Shown here: piece after piece, positions 60,045-64,000 of the stretch
Layout of the letters: each line of letters begins with the position of its first letter
Position numbering within the stretch: position 1 is the first letter of the stretch
Source: Lineus longissimus
Lineage: Eukaryota > Nemertea > Pilidiophora > Heteronemertea > Lineidae
Length of the DNA stretch: 64,000 nucleotides
Direction: 5' to 3'
Assembly (NCBI RefSeq): GCF_910592395.1
Contig: NC_088319.1
Location: 3,100,001-3,164,000 of the forward strand
The notes under the pieces: model-generated
The model's input: the letters and a program-made list of their open reading frames with translations, nothing else
Databases searched by the model: none
Told to the model about the DNA's origin: nothing
Position numbers and translations under genes: made by a program

Positions 60045-60466
60045 CCTTTGGCCAACCAAGCTGTATTTGTTGCCTGTTGCCTGGTGAACTTTCAATATCC
60101 CCTTGTGATTTGAGTGAAATCTCAGTGATCATGAACAGAACACTGTCACTAGAATATACTAGTAATGACTGGAAAAACATGTTGTCTCTATGAATGATTA
60201 AAAGTAAATGAAGTAATTGTAATAAATTCTTCAAAAATATTTGTAAGTTTATATTGAATTATTTTGAAAAAAATATGTTTATAAAACCAAGGTTTGGTGT
60301 CGTATTTACTGTTCTACTTTAATTTACCCTAAACAGACCACACTGACTTTTAAATCCTTTAATAATGAAAGCAATGTTTTACTGGCAAATACAAATTTAC
60401 AAATCACTGGCCAAACTGGATACTTTTAAACCACCCTGCAGGACCTTATTCATGTCTTCGGGATGA

Positions 60467-61269
60467 TTACAAAACAAATGGTTTCAAATCACGTGGAATT
60501 CTCATTTCAAAAATTTCAGGAGCAAGCAGTCTGTGCCAAAGATAGTATATTGGCTTCACCATGTCACTAATGAATGCTTCATCCCTGTATATTCTTTCTG
60601 TACAAGGGTCTCCCTTTTCTGAATACAGAACAAAGTCGCACCAATGCCTTTCCATAACTTTCATTCAGCTGGAATTGTACCTGATAGTAATATTGGTGTG
60701 ACTTTCTCAGGAGGAGCTTTCCATCATCATTTAGCTTAAAACATGCTGAATCAAGCCAGTGTCTTTAATATTCACTACATTCCCAGAATGAACGTACTGT
60801 TGTCCCTTCGTAAATGGCTTTGTAGTCATATGACTTAGGTCTGTGTCCACTTTATTCATGTTATCATTGTCTCCAACAACTTTAAATGCTATGGACTCCA
60901 GTAAGAAATGATGAATATGTCCATAGTTAAACATATTCGATTTTTTTTTGGATGGAAACGCCCCCCATTTTGTCATAGGAGGTGGAGGAAGTGTGTTGGT
61001 CTTTGTAGCCTGTGGAGCAGCATGTCCAGTACAAGTAGATTCTGCCTGGAAGTGTGATCAACCTTTTCTGCATACCACTTACCATCATCTACTGTAATAG
61101 AAATCTTCGAGTGGTGTCCTGAAGCCACACAAGTCTTGCATCTGTAAAATATTGAAAAAGAACATAAGTCACCTACCAGTCGAGTAGAATCAAAGGATGA
61201 TGGAGGTAAATAAAAGGAGAGGAGAGTAATTAATGTATTCAGAATGAATACTAAGACCAGGGGCTTCAT
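60467..61269 (-). pseudogene. YqaJ-like (lambda-exonuclease-type) nuclease of the transposon, internally deleted
   Basis: Reading on the minus strand, the N-terminal part has DGKWYAEKVDH, then after a frame change TCTGHAAPQ, MTKWGAFPSKKK and GHIHHFLLES, ending at VVNIKDTG. The text then jumps directly to LNDDGKLLLRKSHQYYYQVQ and, after another frame change, RHWCDFVLYSEKG, ERIYRDEAF and LAPEIF. The YYYQVQ and WCDF motifs are the C-terminal hallmarks of the YqaJ exonuclease fold. The central catalytic half is missing, so the gene is dead. It is tail to tail with the transposase. Confidence 0.65.
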
Positions 61270-61684
61270 TTATGCTTTAATTAAGCCCCCTCCACCCCCA
61301 CCACCCCTCCATTTGCTACCAGAAATTTTGAGAATTAAAGACATTTGACTGCATTTCCACTGTATCACCCCAGTTCATTTGGTGCACCCTGTGGAATTAT
61401 AGACAAGCTGGGCATGCGCAGCTGACCAAGACATGGACGGCATGTCAGTTCAGCTTGGAAGCGCACATGTTACTTCAGCCTATTGTCATCATCATTGTGA
61501 ATAATTCTTCATGTGGAGTATTGTGTGAGGTGTTTTGTATCGCCTGGAGGCATTCTGTTCGCTATTGAATCAATTCTTTTCGCCACGGACCGCACAATTG
61601 GATATAATAGCGAGGACAAACATTAAAGTAATTCATGCATTGTGACGGAGTGTCAGATTTTTTATTGTGAATGAGCCTACCTTT

Positions 61685-61961
61685 CAATAGCATTCCGCGA
61701 TAATGAGGTCACTGCAGCTGCTGCTCTCTATTTCCCCATCGCTGAATTACAGGCAATTTCGGACAAACATGCTGTTTCGTAATGGATTCAGGCTTTCTAA
61801 CTAGGGCAGTTAGATTCAATCTGGCACATGTCCGAGTGTTGGAAATACTACATAATTGTTCTGAATATTTCTCTCTCTGACTCTGTGGTATCATTCATGC
61901 TAAAAACAATGCAGGGGCAAAGATAATTGACTTTGAAATAAGCTCAAATGCGTAGAAATAA
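61685..61961 (-). mobile_element. ISL2EU-type MITE, truncated inverted copy
   Basis: Reverse complement of the 34544-34912 family, starting at its terminal repeat (ATAGCATTCCGCGA). It is cut off after GCGTAGAAATAAG, exactly where the duplicated TMEM201 segment begins. Confidence 0.75.
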
Positions 61962-62118
61962 GTTAGGCATGTGAGGCAAAGAGACCCGCTAAAGTCTCAC
62001 GCTGACAGTGGGGATCGAACCAGGGACCTCTTGACTACTTGTCAGAGACCCGAGTCACTACACCACCGTGGCTCCTCTAAAACATTTTAGAGACGTGAGC
62101 TTGTTATTTCTTCGCCAG

Positions 62119-62948
62119 GTTCTTCTATCCACCCGAATGAGTCCGTGTCTCAATGCGGCGATCGTCAGCGTGACGATCGAGAGCAACAGTTCCAATTCCT
62201 CGTCATCCGTGTGTCCGGTCGGTACGACGACGAACTGTCAGTATGCAGAGGAGGATCTGGATAAAAGTGGACCCGGTATGTTTGCGATTTCCAATTTCCT
62301 TTAACAGTATTAGCTACTGCAGCCGGTATATACCGGGCCCGTGCACTGCGTACCACTGGCCCGCAGTAATGCGTAAAGTACTGCTAATTTTTCCCAAAGT
62401 TCTATCGTTTTTAAACAGTCTCTAAGTCTTTGTATTGTAACAGCAGCACTGCACACGCAACTCAAAGCACACCTCGTCCCTAAGATTGGACAATGCTAGC
62501 TATTTTACAATGAAACTTTTCGTAATCCTAATTCGGATCCAGGTCGTCCAGTCTATGCTGGGTGCAGGCCAGGGGGTCGGGACACTTCAAAAACCCTGCG
62601 ATAGCCAAAGAATTAAGCCCCGATTATGATGAACCAATTCTGCTGAGTGGAATTCTTGCAATGCATCATCTGACATGTGAATCATGGCACCGACTTCAAT
62701 AAATCACTGTTCCCAAAGGTAAAATCTTGAAAGCTGTGAAAATGTTTCGCTAAGTTAGGAACATGGTATCGCAAATCAAAGTTCTGGCCGTTGTTTTCAA
62801 CACTGTGTTTCTCTTTTTCTTTTTAGGCACCAAATCTTTTATCGTGAAGGAGTATGTCTTTGCCTTCAGTCTGGCAGCAAATATTCTTATTGGGACGTTC
62901 ATGTTTCTGAATTGGAATGTGTTAAAAAGTTATTTTGCTGTTGAATAG
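62119..62948 (+). pseudogene. TMEM201: Duplicate TMEM201 exons 9 and 10
   Basis: Exon 9' (62119-62273) keeps its splice sites, but relative to exon 9 it gains four bases near 62175-62190 (CGTGACGATCGAGAG against AGTGACGAGAG). This shifts the frame and brings an early stop in the phase used by the parent gene. Exon 10' (62827-62948) encodes exactly the same final peptide as 52683-52804. It could serve as an alternative last exon, but no upstream TMEM201 exons accompany it here. Confidence 0.75.
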
Positions 62949-63125
62949 CACTTTTTTTTAGTTATTTTGTGCCTTTGTCTTGGCCTCTTACTCATTGTGG
63001 ACTTCGAAAAGATCCTGCTTGGCCTTTAGGTGAAGACCGATAAAAAAAAAAGTTCAAAGAAATGCGACCAGTCGTTTGCCCTCCAGGACCCCAAATGATG
63101 TGAATATCACATTTACGAATGGACT

Positions 63126-63308
63126 GTACAGTGGAACCTTCCTTAGCGGACACCACTCTATTGAGGACAACCTCTCTATTAAGGACACTAGTTTCGGTCC
63201 CAAATTGGTTGTTTCCATTCAGTTTGACCTCTCTTATTAGGACACCTCTCTATTAAAGACAGCACTTCTCAGTCCCAAGGGTGTCCTTAATAGAGAGGTT
63301 CTACTGTA
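63126..63308. mobile_element. CTCTCTATTAAGGACAC-family MITE, copy 4
   Basis: Duplicate of the 52983 copy with few changes. Confidence 0.75.
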
Positions 63309-63837
63309 ATTTGATCAGTTATCACCAGAGTGGCATCCTCAGTTAACTCTTTCTGTGTCATGGTACATTGAGTGGGTTTGTGTAGAAATATTCAACTGTA
63401 AATTCCACATTTGTGGCCTTTTAAAAAACGCACGGACCAGGACTTGAAATCCATGGCATTTAAATCTGTGATAATTTTAGCATTTTCACCTGACATTTTA
63501 CGAGTTGGAAAGTTGTGTTCTAATCTGGTCACCAAATCATGTTTAAGTGATGATTAACGAAGGGAACGAGTTTAAAATTCCCGTTAACGGCCCAAAAAAG
63601 GTCATCGGTCGACTTAAGAAGCGCCTCTGTTCAATGGATTTATAGTTGAATGTGATCAAACTACGTCATTTTTGATCGGGGATTGTAAATTTTAATCAAC
63701 AAAGGCTCTCCGGTGGAATCTACAGGAGGGGTGAACCACATGTTGCATCCACACCGGGCCGGGAGAAAATCTTCGATTGGATAAATTTCATATTGCCTAC
63801 CTATCATGGCCAGGTTGTTCACAACAAGTTATGTCGA

Positions 63838-64000
63838 TAAAGGGATAACTTGGGCGTGTGATTTACCTGGCCAGGAGGATATTGTGCCAACTGGCCACCA
63901 TGCACCGCCACTTGTAGTATCACACCAATGCTGATCTCTGATAACGATGTTCAGCAGTGTTGGAGGGCAGTTTGGGGGTCTGCCTTGCGAATTTCAGGCA
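63838..64000. mobile_element. TTAA-associated MITE, copy 5 (cut by window end)
   Basis: Duplicate of copy 4 carried by the segmental duplication. Confidence 0.7.

Larger units (their letters stand above)
57515..60095 (+). pseudogene. THAP-domain DDE_Tnp_4 transposase, frameshifted and interrupted
   Basis: Exon 1 (57515-57787) encodes a THAP zinc finger of C2CH type: CCYGRCNSDSRY, RFITFPKP, a Trp in NRWARLCGR, and CTKHF. A GTGAGC donor and the TTTTTCAG acceptor at 58415 lead to the second part. This starts with a GRKRSGPKPR basic stretch and a Ser/Asp-rich linker. The catalytic part is spread over frames: NFLGDAV-like text near 58890, VVDCTEFF (first Asp, about 59290), SDLFEGAMSD, VLADRGF (second Asp, about 59510), NIPSFL, and HVER (Glu, about 59670). 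All three acidic residues are present. Frame changes occur near 58820-58840, 59000-59030, 59150-59215 and 59625. A 317-bp foldback insert splits the codons for LAPLA and NQAVFV (59728-60044). Confidence 0.8.
57322..61684. mobile_element. Decayed ISL2EU-like DNA transposon (THAP-DDE transposase plus YqaJ nuclease)
   Basis: Left terminal repeat ATAGCATTACGCGAAG starts at 57322. Inside, a THAP/DDE_Tnp_4 transposase runs on + and a YqaJ-like gene on -, tail to tail. That pair is the known content of the ISL2EU superfamily, from memory of the family rather than a search. The right terminal repeat is not recognisable, so the right border is taken at the next MITE. Both genes are broken, so the copy cannot move by itself. 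Confidence 0.65.
61961..64000. repeat. Right copy of the local duplication, running off the window
   Basis: Matches 51562-54000 in the same orientation, starting abruptly at the truncated MITE end. The duplicate must be at least 2 kb long; its right border is outside. Confidence 0.85.

Noticed and set aside
59714-60095. 145-159 codon frames on both strands rich in RPRKIRPR or DELSGDE repeats
   Set aside because: They are translations of the inverted minisatellite, not proteins.
62000-62085. Second tRNA-like segment with a B box
   Set aside because: Duplicate of the same SINE head, equally incomplete.

Overview
This window is nuclear DNA from an animal, almost certainly a marine invertebrate bilaterian. 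Genes are split by short GT-AG introns, there is a eukaryotic tRNA-Leu gene, and small inverted-repeat (MITE) elements, tRNA-derived SINEs and a THAP/DDE transposon are abundant. The chordin structure, the SINE core (TTGAGCAAGGCACTTAACCC) and the many AGGCCTAC and TACATGTAC words make me lean to a non-vertebrate deuterostome (echinoderm or hemichordate-like). A lophotrochozoan is not excluded. All exon models below were built by eye from open frames, splice sites and phase; none is backed by transcripts.

Layout. 0.4-6.4 kb (+): the 3' part of a MATE/SLC47A multidrug and toxin extrusion transporter, with a second possible terminal exon. 9.8-27.9 kb (+): a complete 19-exon chordin gene (962 codons; signal peptide, vWC1, CHRD region, vWC2-4, very basic tail), with a tRNA-Leu(UAA) gene antisense in intron 9. 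32.0-38.9 kb (-): a complete 12-exon SLC2A/GLUT-type sugar transporter (589 codons) with an acidic C-terminal tail. 42.7-52.8 kb (+): a complete 10-exon TMEM201/Samp1 inner nuclear membrane protein (585 codons). 55.1-55.9 kb (-): the last two exons of a caspase, converging on TMEM201. 56.0-62.0 kb: a nest of transposons built round a decayed ISL2EU-like element (THAP plus DDE_Tnp_4 transposase on +, YqaJ-like nuclease on -). It contains two different foldback insertions, one with a clear 9-bp target duplication. 62.0-64.0 kb: a second copy of the TMEM201 3' end, frameshifted in one exon but with the last exon intact, running off the window.

The host genes are unrelated in function: drug efflux, BMP antagonism, sugar transport, nuclear envelope and apoptosis. 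There is no operon-like logic. The strongest structural signal is repeat biology: at least nine families of small inverted-repeat elements with two to seven copies each, several abutting exons, and a composite transposon nest lying at the breakpoint of a local duplication. I did not find a clearly new biological system. The best candidates for new description are the 317-bp inverted minisatellite foldback element, the Cys-rich antisense ORF inside the ISL2EU-like element, and the TMEM201/caspase segmental duplication.
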